Of a DNA stretch of 8,657 nt, positions 1-5,473 are shown piece by piece (the first letter of the stretch is position 1; every line of letters begins with the position of its first letter). A model generated the notes under the pieces. The model did no database searches. It saw nothing but the letters and a program-made list of their open reading frames with translations, and was not told the DNA's origin. A program made the position numbers and the translations under genes. Origin of the DNA: DATAFO01 sp046728935 (lineage in GTDB: Bacteria; Actinomycetota; Thermoleophilia; Solirubrobacterales; 70-9); contig JBKPFS010000180.1 of assembly GCA_046728935.1 (NCBI GenBank), forward strand, positions 1-8,657. The letters are read 5' to 3'.

Positions 1-321
1 GCCGTCCAATTCGACGCGCTGCTCCGCGGCGACCTCTGGCTCGAGAACGCCGCCCACGCCAACGCCATGGCCCGCCGCCTCGCCGACTCGGTCGGCGAGA
101 TCGAGGGCGTCGAGATCGTCCACCCCGTCGAGGCGAACGCCGTCTTCGCGCGCGTTCCCCGCCCGGCGATCGACCGCCTGCTCCATCGCTGGCCCGGCGA
201 GCGCCCCTTCTACGTCTGGAGCGAGGCCGACGCGGTGGTGCGCTGGATGTGCACGTGGGACACCCAGCCCGATGACGTCGACGCCTTCACGATCGCCGTC
301 CGCGAAGCCGTCGCCGCGTAG
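1..321 (+). CDS. Low-specificity L-threonine aldolase-like, C-terminal part
   Basis: The frame is open from base 1, and 106 codons are visible before TAG; the start lies outside the window. The fragment opens with AVQFDALLRGDLWLENAAHA followed by NAMARRLA, which is the helix after the catalytic domain in beta-eliminating lyase/threonine aldolase proteins. It ends with a small C-terminal domain carrying FYVW, VRWMCTWDT and DDVDAF, also typical of bacterial low-specificity threonine aldolases. Known members are cytosolic PLP enzymes that cleave L-threonine or allo-threonine to glycine and acetaldehyde. The PLP lysine would be upstream and cannot be checked, so activity is inferred from the C-terminal domain alone. 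Third codon positions are almost all G or C. The next gene starts 94 bp downstream on the same strand. Another fold-type I lyase is the main alternative. Confidence 0.8.
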   Translation, partial: AVQFDALLRGDLWLENAAHANAMARRLADSVGEIEGVEIVHPVEANAVFARVPRPAIDRLLHRWPGERPFYVWSEADAVVRWMCTWDTQPDDVDAFTIAVREAVAA

Positions 322-415
322 CCCAGCCACCGCTCGCTGGTCGGGCCGAAAGTTAAGGCTCTAAGAAGCCCTCTCCGCGCCGAAGCTTCCCTCACCTGGG
401 GGTGTTCGCCTAGAT

Positions 416-907
416 ATGAGCCTCGCGGTCGTGGTAAACGACACCGACCAAGCGGAACCGGCTCACGGCGGTGGCGAGGGCCGGGCGCCCGTCGTTGAGC
501 GTCGGGCCCGTCCGCTCAGTTCGTTCGAGCTCCGACCCACCGCTCGCGAGCTCCGGTCGGCGCTGCAGCTGGTCGAATTCCGCCTCGTGGACGAGGTCGA
601 CCCGGCCACACGCCGCGAACTTCGTCTCGTCATCGGCGAGCTCGTCGCGCGCTGGCTGCAATGCGCCGGCGCGAGCGAGCCGATGATCATCACGGTGAGA
701 GTTCTGCCGGATCGAGTTCGGTTGGATGTCGCCGCATCCACAGCTGATCGGGGACCCGAGTTCTGGACTCGGGTGTGTGACGCACCGGGACTCGGCCTCA
801 GCCGCGATGCTCATCCGGAGCGGCGTTCGGACTCGGGCGTCTTCATCGAGCTGCCGCGACGCCCGAAGGCAGAGGATCAGCCTGCTCGCCGAGGCTGGTT
901 TGGCTAG
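416..907 (+). CDS. Degenerate anti-sigma-type HATPase-fold protein (RsbW-like)
   Basis: This 163-residue protein resembles the HATPase_c_2 fold of anti-sigma serine kinases. Residues 66-83 (TRRELRLVIGELVARWLQ) match the N-box helix usually written as LLVSELVTNAVRHA. Residues 91-107 (IITVRVLPDRVRLDVAA) match the following beta hairpin, DRGPEF (111-116) sits at the G1 position, and GLGLSRD then GVFIELP (141-147) end the domain. The N-box asparagine, normally four residues after the Glu, is Arg79, and the G1 loop lacks a normal DxGxG. ATP binding is therefore doubtful, and a regulatory or decoy role is only inference. The N-terminal 35 residues look disordered. The ATG at 416 is the first start in frame; only a weak GGGGG stretch lies about 14 nt upstream. 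The protein faces a convergent SnoaL-like gene 37 bp away. Confidence 0.6.
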   Translation: MSLAVVVNDTDQAEPAHGGGEGRAPVVERRARPLSSFELRPTARELRSALQLVEFRLVDEVDPATRRELRLVIGELVARWLQCAGASEPMIITVRVLPDRVRLDVAASTADRGPEFWTRVCDAPGLGLSRDAHPERRSDSGVFIELPRRPKAEDQPARRGWFG

Positions 908-931
908 CTCGCGAGGGCAAATAAGGACGCG

Positions 932-948
932 GTAGGGCTCGGTCCTAC
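932..948. terminator. Weak bidirectional hairpin between convergent genes
   Basis: GTAGGG and TCCTAC pair around a CTCGG loop: five Watson-Crick pairs plus one G-U. The hairpin lies between the stop of the HATPase-like gene (907) and the minus-strand SnoaL-like gene, whose TAG stop (947-945) is inside the right arm. There is no T-run on either side, so this is at most a weak terminator, suggested mainly by its place between convergent genes. Confidence 0.22.
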
Positions 949-1355
949 TCCGCCAGTCCGGCGGCTGCGAGGGCCTGACGGTGACTGAGATAGTCATGCA
1001 CGGTGGCGATCTTTCCGTCGCGGAAGGTGACGAGCTCGCCGAGCTCTGTGTCGAGTTCGATGGGGGTAGTCCGGCCAGTGACGGTGAACCGTCCCAGGAC
1101 CAAGACCGACTCCCCGAGGTCGCGGACCTCCTCTACCTGAGCCGTGAGCCGTCCGAAGACCTCACCGCGATACTCCGCCCAGGCCCGCCGCGCCCCCTCA
1201 TGGCCGTTGTAGGTCGTGGCCTCGCCTTCGAGGGCGGGCTCGATCGACGGATGCCACTCGACATCAGGGTGAAGCTCGGCAAGGAACGCGTCGAGGTCGT
1301 CGGCTTCCCACGCTTCGTGAGCGCGCCTGACCGTCTCCACATTCTCCTGCGACAT
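945..1355 (-). CDS. SnoaL-like / NTF2-fold protein
   Basis: This intact 136-residue protein has the NTF2-like layout of the SnoaL_2/DUF4440 group. It has an N-terminal helix MSQENVETVRRAHEAWEADD, then LDAFLAELHPDVEWHPS (residues 21-37), a GHEGARRAW helix (51-59), beta strands ending in VTFRDGKIATVHDY (109-122), and the tail ALAAAGLAE common to many actinobacterial paralogues. The fold is a small cone-shaped pocket used by polyketide cyclases, isomerases and ester or epoxide hydrolases; most stand-alone actinobacterial members have no known substrate. A strong ribosome-binding sequence, GAGGGG, lies just before the ATG (upstream sequence CACTGAGGGGCG). It is the only undamaged SnoaL member here; three relatives or remnants lie at 3942-4751 on the plus strand. 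Family placement is confident, function is not. Confidence 0.85.
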   Translation of the reverse strand: MSQENVETVRRAHEAWEADDLDAFLAELHPDVEWHPSIEPALEGEATTYNGHEGARRAWAEYRGEVFGRLTAQVEEVRDLGESVLVLGRFTVTGRTTPIELDTELGELVTFRDGKIATVHDYLSHRQALAAAGLAE

Positions 1356-1576
1356 CGCCCCTCAGTGTCTCGTCAAGCCGGTCGAGGGGACTGGAGCGCG
1401 TCTGCCGAGGCGTGTGCGTTCGGTGGAACTAGCCGAAGCAGACCTCCACAGAGCCGTCGTGGAAGCGTGCGAACTCGCTCGTGACCGCTCCGGGTGTGAT
1501 GCCGAGGTCCGCCGCCTCATCGAAGGCGTCGCGGCGATTCTCCGCTTGGCCCCCGGGAGACTTGCCGCGCCTCGAG

Positions 1577-1853
1577 TCAACCGCCCGCGTCGTTACGTCG
1601 GCTGAGGTACTTGTCGATCTGCCGGCGTTCCCAATCGGCGCCCAACAATCCGCCGATTCCGAGAAGCACGATTGCGGTGCTAGCGACGCCGATGCCCGTC
1701 CCGAGCATGGGCCAGTAGAACCACAGGGAGCTGCTGTCATCGAGCACGTCGATGGCGAACCACATCAGACTGAGCGACCCAAATCCCCACAATCGTGTAG
1801 AGAATCCGCTTGCGCCGAACGTACCGTCGGGCTTCCGCCACGGACTCGTCCAT
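1577..1853 (-). pseudogene. 2TM-domain small membrane protein, split by a frameshift
   Basis: Two minus-strand frames together give a complete 2TM-domain protein. From ATG at 1853 the first frame reads MDESVAEARRYVRRKRILYT, a charged N-terminal helix leading into IVG. The rest lies in the next frame: SLSLMWFAIDVLDD, a second segment with FYWPMLGTGIGVASTAIVLL, and the tail WERRQIDKYLSRR. The WP-x2-G-x-GIG motif and the basic tail are characteristic of the 2TM domain family. The frames meet at the CCCC run at 1785-1788; removing one C restores an uninterrupted 91-residue protein. Alone, the downstream frame can start only at TTG (1792) and lacks the N-terminal helix. The cause may be a homopolymer sequencing error or a real mutation. 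Function in the family is unknown; the protein should sit in the cytoplasmic membrane. Confidence 0.6.
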
Positions 1854-2034
1854 CAGCGGCCGAGGATACCTCGCGCAAGCCGAGGCCCGACCGATCCCGT
1901 GTTTCGCCAATCGTGACGGCGGAGATTCGGAAGGGCGGCGAGAGCCGCCTTTCCCCTTTCTAGAGCGGATTTCGGCCCCAAGCCCACCGGCCGATCCCGC
2001 TGAAATGCCGCTGGATTCGGCCGGATTAGACCCG

Positions 2035-2066
2035 ATTTGGGCAGAGGACTCGGATTCTGCCCAAAT
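2035..2066. repeat. Perfect 11-bp inverted repeat with 10-nt loop
   Basis: ATTTGGGCAGA (2035-2045) and TCTGCCCAAAT (2056-2066) are exact reverse complements separated by GGACTCGGAT. The arms are more AT-rich than the surrounding DNA. There is no T-run after either arm, so it does not look like a standard intrinsic terminator. An operator for a dimeric regulator, a structured RNA element, or a recombination-site remnant are all possible. The right arm overlaps the ATG (2065) of the short HNH-like fragment. Confidence 0.6.
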
Positions 2067-2544
2067 GCCGAAACGGCTGAGACGATGGATCTACCGACGT
2101 GACGGCACATGCGGCAACAACTGAAGGAACGGCGGCGCAGCTACCCGAGGCCGAGATCGAGCGTGCCCTGGGGGTTCTCGCCCCGTCGATGGCAAGGCTG
2201 GGTGCGCCGCCCGCGAACTGGCCGCACAGGGATACGGGAGGGGCCCACCGGGCGGCCGCCGACGGCACCCGGCCGCATAACGCGCGTGAGGGCCGCCGGG
2301 GGGCCAAGCTGAAAGTCGGTCGTCCCCGCGGGCTTGGGAGAGTATGGTTCTTCTCAACGCTGGCCCTGCGGCTAGAACACCGGCCAAGACCCAATGGCCG
2401 CCGAAAGCGCCCACGGCGCGGACGAGGCGAGGAGCTTGGAGAACGATGTTTTCTGCGGGGCCAGTCGCTGTGTACGGGGGGCTCCAACTCGTGCCTGACG
2501 CTGACGACACCGCCCCGCGTTGAGGCAGCCAGCGCCCACCTTCT

Positions 2545-2580
2545 GCCTAAACCCTGCGAGTCGGAGCGTCGGGGTTTGGC
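2545..2580 (+). promoter_or_regulatory. Leader hairpin just before the zinc-ribbon gene
   Basis: GCC-T-AAACCCTG (2545-2556) pairs with CGGGGTTTGGC (2570-2580), giving 11 pairs including one G-U, with one bulged T and a 13-nt loop. It ends 15 nt before the ATG at 2596 and just upstream of the AGAGG ribosome-binding sequence (2583-2587). The right arm GGGG (2571-2574) could instead pair with CCCC (2592-2595) directly before the start codon, covering the ribosome-binding site. Two exclusive folds would allow control of translation, but this is inference from base pairing only. It could also be the terminator of an unrecognised upstream transcript. Confidence 0.35.
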
Positions 2581-2595
2581 TTAGAGGTTGGCCCC

Positions 2596-2847
2596 ATGAC
2601 TTGTTCCTTCTGCCGTTCTCATCGGGTGAAGTGGCGGTATCCCAGCGACACGCAGACTTGGCTGGCATGTGAACCGTGCCACGAGGCCATCGCACGGGAT
2701 GACCGCGAAGCACTGCTAGAGCGGGTGCTATTCGGGCCGGTACCGCGCACGCTGCCTGAGCGCTACGAGTCCCGATTCAGGGAACGAGCCCGTGAGCTGC
2801 ACGAGCGGTTCTGGCAGCTGCGCTCGGGGCCAGCGAGTCCCGCCTAG
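2596..2847 (+). CDS. Small CxxC...CxxC zinc-ribbon protein, function unknown
   Basis: This 83-residue protein starts MTCSFCRSHRVKWRYPSD and continues TWLACEPCHEAI. The two CxxC knuckles, Cys3/Cys6 and Cys25/Cys28, would hold one zinc ion. The pattern of an N-terminal CxFC, a W-R-(Y/F)-P strand, a W-x-ACxxC strand and then a helix with acidic and basic residues matches a group of small uncharacterised actinobacterial proteins. The C-terminal part (residues 52-76) is a charged helix rich in Arg and Glu, suited to binding protein or nucleic acid. AGAGG lies 8 nt before the ATG, so the start is well supported. A hairpin immediately upstream may affect its translation. It is followed after 67 bp by the repeat protein. 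No enzymatic function is visible. Confidence 0.72.
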   Translation: MTCSFCRSHRVKWRYPSDTQTWLACEPCHEAIARDDREALLERVLFGPVPRTLPERYESRFRERARELHERFWQLRSGPASPA

Positions 2848-2914
2848 GTTCAACCTGTCGTACCGTCCCCGGCGGTATAGGCTCCCACTACACCGCGCAG
2901 ACGGGAAGGCAAGG

Positions 2915-3724
2915 ATGCGCAGGATTCATTGGCTCGTGGTCGGGCTCGTGCTCACAGCGGGCTTGTCGGTCGCCGCGCTCGCGCCCGCGAAGGGGATCAA
3001 GATCAGCGAACGGTCCGATGACTTCACCGTCACGACGCCGGGCGAAGGCCAGGCCGAATGCGGTGGCAAGCGGGCGGTGGCCGGCGGGTTCTTCGGCGAG
3101 TTCGAACCCATGAGCACGCTTGTCATCCCGTTGATCTCGATCCGCGAGGACGGGTCGGCGTGGAGGCTCCGTGCGGGTGCCATAGGCAGCGCCCCCGGCG
3201 ACGCCACGGCGTACGCCTACTGCGCGAAGAAGAAGAAGTTCCCCAAGCTCCGGGAGGGCTCGGAGGAGGAGACGATCGGCGGCGGCGGGGGCGTGGAGAG
3301 CGTCACCGCCGAGTGTCCAGGCAACCGGCGCGCGATCTCGGGAGGCTTCGAGCTCCCGGACCAGATCATCCTCGTGACCACGTCGATGCGAAGCGGTCGG
3401 GGGAGCTGGACGGTCGAGTTCTCGAGCAGCGGGACCGCGCAGGCCGAGGCGCTCGTCTACTGCGCCAAGGGCGTGAAGCTGAAGCAGCGTTCCTCCGAGA
3501 CGACGCTCTCCCCGGGCGAGCAGGACACCGAGAAGGCACGCTGCAAGCGGAACCAGCGGGTCGTCTCGGGTGGCTTCGACACCGAGTCCGGGGATGCGAC
3601 GTTCGCAGCCACCACCGCTTCGCGGCGCGCGGGCAAGCGCTCCTGGGAGGCGACGGCGTTTGCGGACGGTGGTGCCCAGCCGCTGACTGTGTACGCGTAC
3701 TGCCTCAAGCAGCCGAAGAAGTAG
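2915..3724 (+). CDS. Secreted three-repeat protein with paired cysteines (GGF/YC family)
   Basis: I chose the ATG at 2915 rather than earlier in-frame starts because it follows GGGAAGG (2903-2909) and begins a clean signal peptide: MRRIHW, a hydrophobic core at residues 7-22, and a likely cleavage after APA (residue 25). The mature part has three diverged repeats of about 75 residues. Each has a Cys, then basic residues and (V/I)(A/S)GGF, then a Trp-containing strand, and ends in a Y/V-x-YC pattern: Cys49-GGF-Trp83-YC103, Cys134-GGF-Trp165-YC183 and Cys210-GGF-Trp244-YC263. One Cys at each end of every repeat suggests an intra-repeat disulfide, consistent with export. No catalytic motif is seen and I know no named function. 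A second, damaged member lies at 8329-8657. It could be a surface or extracellular binding protein; that is inference. Confidence 0.8.
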   Translation: MRRIHWLVVGLVLTAGLSVAALAPAKGIKISERSDDFTVTTPGEGQAECGGKRAVAGGFFGEFEPMSTLVIPLISIREDGSAWRLRAGAIGSAPGDATAYAYCAKKKKFPKLREGSEEETIGGGGGVESVTAECPGNRRAISGGFELPDQIILVTTSMRSGRGSWTVEFSSSGTAQAEALVYCAKGVKLKQRSSETTLSPGEQDTEKARCKRNQRVVSGGFDTESGDATFAATTASRRAGKRSWEATAFADGGAQPLTVYAYCLKQPKK

Positions 3725-3908
3725 AGAGGTACACGACTCAGTACAGCCTGAACTACGGTGCCGATTGTGGACGGCGGCGACTCCTGAGAACGACCGGCCG
3801 CGCCCCTCGGCAGGAAGCAGGGGGCAACTTGCTCCGGCGGGGTTCTAGCCACTGAGGGGCGTCAGACGGCGTAGGTGGTGTCCGGGACCCAAGCTCTTAG
3901 AACCCAGC

Positions 3909-4244
3909 GTGCCCGCCTTCCAGCGGGCCGCGCCCCTGCTCGCCACCGTCCGCGACCACAGAGACAGGGAAGAGGCCCTCGAAGCCGCCGGGCTGTCGGA
4001 GCAGGCCATGATTGCCACGATGGATCTCGTCCCGATCACGGATTCGCCGCTGCGGGGCCGGATCCGCAAGCGTGGCAAGGTGCTGACCGTGACAGACGCG
4101 AACGGTGACCCGGTAGGTGCGTGTCCGCTACCGGCTCGGCGGCGACCTCTGGGTGGCGAAGACGAGACCGCGGCGGAGGTTCAGCGCCGAACTCTCCCCG
4201 GCCATGCTCGCGATGACTGCGGCTTGGTTGCCGGCATCGCTTGA
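3909..4244 (+). pseudogene. Composite reading frame: SnoaL tail joined to a beta-domain fragment
   Basis: This GTG-started frame of 111 codons appears to be made of remnants. Residues around 3942-4001 read LLATVRDHRDREEALEAAGL plus SE, the exact style of a SnoaL-like C-terminus, yet the usual stop is replaced by CAG (4002-4004). The local layout GAG-CAG-GCC-ATG parallels GAG-TAG-GCG-ATG at the end of the next SnoaL gene, so a lost stop is likely. The continuation, RIRKRGKVLTVTDANGDPVG, followed in the +1 frame by VRVRYRLGGDLWVAKT, resembles an Ig-like or carboxypeptidase-regulatory-like beta domain broken near 4115. No intact domain remains. The TGA at 4242-4244 overlaps the ATG of the next SnoaL remnant. 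I doubt a functional product. Confidence 0.4.
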
Positions 4245-4652
4245 TGCTCACTCAGGATGTGGTGTGGGAGATGTCGAGGTGAGGCCTTCAACCGAGGCGA
4301 CCTCGAGGGTGCGCTTGGGCTTGCGGACCCTCCACCGGAGTTCGAGTTCGTGGCCTCGGGGATCCTCGTCCCCGACCTTGCGGGGGCGCAGCGGGGACCT
4401 GAGGGATTTAGGAGGGTCGCGGAAGTGTTCTGGGGCGAGTTCGACGACCCCTATATCGAGGTCCACGAGCTCATCGACGCGGGAGCTCAGGTGTTCGCCT
4501 CGGTCACCTTCCGGGGCCGTGGAAAACAGAGCGGCGCGGAGACGAGCTGGGATCTCTGGGCCGTATGGACCGTTCGGGACGGCAGGCTGGTTCGCTTTCG
4601 GGGGTTCACGGACCGGGACGCAGCCCTCGAAGCCGCTGGGCTTCAGGAGTAG
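4244..4652 (+). pseudogene. SnoaL-like protein gene with a frameshift near its start
   Basis: From ATG at 4244 the frame reads MLTQDVVWEMSR and then hits TGA (4280-4282). The next frame continues with EAFNRGDLEGALGLAD, EFEFVASGIL, GPEGFRRVAEVFWGEFDDP, DLWAVWTVRDGRLVRFRGF and the tail ALEAAGLQE. Joined, this is a SnoaL-like protein of about 136 residues whose relatives read RR-x-YEAFNRGD at the junction. A single T (4280) remains where a TNN codon is expected, so loss of two bases, for example from a Tyr codon, explains the break. The longest single frame (ATG 4257) would replace the N-terminal helix with MWCGRCRG, a Cys-rich stretch unlike the family. It is a pseudogene or an assembly error. 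Function in the family would be an NTF2-fold pocket protein of unknown substrate. Confidence 0.7.
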
Positions 4653-4655
4653 GCG

Positions 4656-4751
4656 ATGTCGCAGGAAAAGATCGAGACTGTGCGGCGTGGCCTTGTAGCC
4701 CTGGGCACCCAAGACTTTGACGCCGTGCTGGCGGTGGTCCATCCCGATTAG
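4656..4751 (+). pseudogene. 31-codon N-terminal stub of another SnoaL-like gene
   Basis: The frame starts four bases after the stop of the preceding SnoaL gene and reads MSQEKIETVRRGLVALGTQD followed by FDAVLAVVHPD, then TAG (4749-4751). This aligns with residues 1-31 of the intact minus-strand protein (MSQENVETVRR ... ELHPD). The codons after TAG (G-L-D-Q-H-R-G-C) do not look like the family, so the gene is truncated here rather than only interrupted. The break lies 75 bp before the tRNA gene. No function is expected. The stub shows that at least two SnoaL paralogues once stood in tandem. Confidence 0.65.
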
Positions 4752-4811
4752 GGACTCGATCAGCACCGAGGCTGCAAGGCTGGCAGCCGCAGAAACCCCG
4801 CAGCCAAGCCC

Positions 4812-4817
4812 TAAACT
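4812..4817 (+). promoter_or_regulatory. Possible -10 element of the tRNA-Thr gene
   Basis: TAAACT fits the TAnnnT form of an actinobacterial -10 hexamer and ends 9 nt before the first base of the tRNA, so transcription would start within a few bases of the mature 5' end. I see no good -35 match at the expected distance. Confidence 0.35.
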
Positions 4818-4826
4818 GACCGACGC

Positions 4827-4899
4827 GCCCGGATAGCTCAGTCGGTAGAGCACCTCCATGGTAAGGAGGGGGTCGCCGGTTCGAGTCCGGCTCCGGGCT
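4827..4899 (+). tRNA. tRNA-Thr (anticodon GGT)
   Basis: All four arms fold. The acceptor GCCCGGA (4827-4833) pairs with TCCGGGC (4892-4898). The D stem is GCTC/GAGC. The anticodon stem CCTCC/GGAGG carries loop ATGGTAA with anticodon GGT at 4860-4862, reading ACC codons. A five-base variable loop follows. The T stem GCCGG/CCGGC carries TTCGAGT. The discriminator base is T (4899), acceptable for threonine tRNAs, and CCA is not encoded. The total is 73 nt. An ORF begins only 9 nt after the 3' end. Confidence 0.96.
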
Positions 4900-4908
4900 C
4901 TTCGCGAC

Positions 4909-5133
4909 ATGACCGTCCTCGTCCACCTGAGCGGAAACTCGACCCTTCGGGTCGACGTCGACTTCGAGGAGATGAGCGCCGCCTACGAGACGGCGCTGGA
5001 GAAGAACCGCCTGCTGCGGATCACGAGCGACGACGGGACCACGCGCGCCGTAAACCCGCTGCAAATCGTCTTCTTCCAGCAGGCGGACGGGGCTCCGGAG
5101 CCGCAGCCCGGCCGGGGTGAACCGGCCGCGTAG
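4909..5133 (+). CDS. 74-residue protein of unknown function next to the tRNA
   Basis: ATG at 4909 starts MTVLVHLSGNSTLRVDVDFE; earlier in-frame starts lie inside the tRNA and are rejected. Residues 1-18 and 34-57 look like beta strands (RLLRITSDDG, then NPLQIVFFQQ) around a short helix (19-33), followed by a Pro/Gly-rich tail. Nearly every codon ends in G or C, which strongly supports coding. No Shine-Dalgarno sequence fits in the nine bases between tRNA and ATG, so the mRNA made by tRNA 3' processing, or a separate promoter inside the tRNA, would be nearly leaderless. The last 113 bases overlap the convergent gene on the other strand. I do not recognise a named family; the small beta fold recalls generic binding domains, no more. 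Confidence 0.65.
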   Translation: MTVLVHLSGNSTLRVDVDFEEMSAAYETALEKNRLLRITSDDGTTRAVNPLQIVFFQQADGAPEPQPGRGEPAA

Positions 5134-5413
5134 CGCTGGGCCCCGCCACCAGCTCCCCGCGCAGCTCGAGCTCGACTCCCTCCTTCCCGCGATCCGCCCG
5201 CCCCCGCAGGGCCAGGCGCTCCAGGTGCGGATAGGCGAGGCCGAGCGCGATCAGGCACGCGGCGACGATCCCTAGCCACGCGATCCCCGCGATCGCCGCC
5301 GCCGCGTCGAGCGCCAGACCGCCAACGACCACGACCTGTGAGGTGCTCGGCGGCCACCACACGCGCGCTGGATCGACGACCTCGACCGGATACCTCGGCG
5401 GGCGCTCCGCCAC
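5021..5413 (-). CDS. Small membrane protein, function unknown
   Basis: The GTG at 5413 begins a 130-residue protein; AGGA lies 8 nt upstream. A polar N-terminus (MAERPPRYPVEVVDPARVWW) is followed by two closely spaced hydrophobic stretches at about residues 26-45 and 46-62 (QVVVVGGLALDAAAAIAGIA, then WLGIVAACLIALGLA), then an Arg/Pro-rich cytoplasm-style tail. The first 90 residues show good GC-biased codon use. The end of the frame overlaps the 3' end of the plus-strand 74-codon gene by 113 nt, and its Arg-rich C-terminus may partly reflect the opposite strand's codons. Its start is 60 bp from the divergent FHA gene. No family is recognised; a membrane anchor or small helper protein is plausible. 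Confidence 0.55.
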   Translation of the reverse strand: MAERPPRYPVEVVDPARVWWPPSTSQVVVVGGLALDAAAAIAGIAWLGIVAACLIALGLAYPHLERLALRGRADRGKEGVELELRGELVAGPSATRPVHPGRAAAPEPRPPAGRRRFAAGLRRAWSRRRS

Positions 5414-5473
5414 GGCGCGATCCTATCCGTCCGTCACGGACTCTCCAAGCGGGCATCTTTAGACTCGCCGGCC

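Larger units (their letters stand above)
1854..2595. other. 742-bp stretch without a convincing gene
   Basis: Reading frames of up to about 160 codons exist on both strands, but none resembles a family I know. They are rich in Arg, Pro and Gly and lose third-position bias along their length. The best candidate is the plus frame from GTG at 2099 to 2584: its first third (VTAHAATTEG, then QLPEAEIERALGVLAPSMARL) could be protein-like, the rest does not. A short plus-strand frame from ATG 2065 to 2124 reads MPKRLRRWIYRRDGTCGNN, which recalls the start of HNH nucleases (RD-G-xC) but stops before any zinc or HNH residues. The stretch also holds the inverted repeat at 2035-2066 and the leader hairpin at 2545-2580. 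It may be decayed accessory DNA. Confidence 0.5.

Noticed and set aside
1414..1605. Small plus-strand frame (VELAEADLHRAVVEACELAR) and the opposing minus frame ending DGSVEVCFG at 1429
   Set aside because: Both have fair codon bias and cannot both be real. The minus frame's only ATG (1740) lies inside the 2TM gene, and neither matches a known family. One may be a remnant, but I cannot choose.
2026..2510. Minus-strand frames of 139-153 codons in the gene-poor stretch
   Set aside because: They are Arg/Pro/Ser-rich, lack recognisable motifs, and show no sensible start signal.
3850..3861. CACTGAGGGGCG, shared with the leader of the minus-strand SnoaL gene (1367-1356)
   Set aside because: A 12-base match between two sites is expected by chance in a window of this size and no start codon follows here, so I do not claim a lost SnoaL start.
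4606..5064. Minus-strand frames across the tRNA (PDSNRRPPPYHGGALP and, in another frame, SRTRTGDPLL)
   Set aside because: These are the well-known false proteins produced by translating the antisense of a tRNA gene; the tRNA-Thr explains them.
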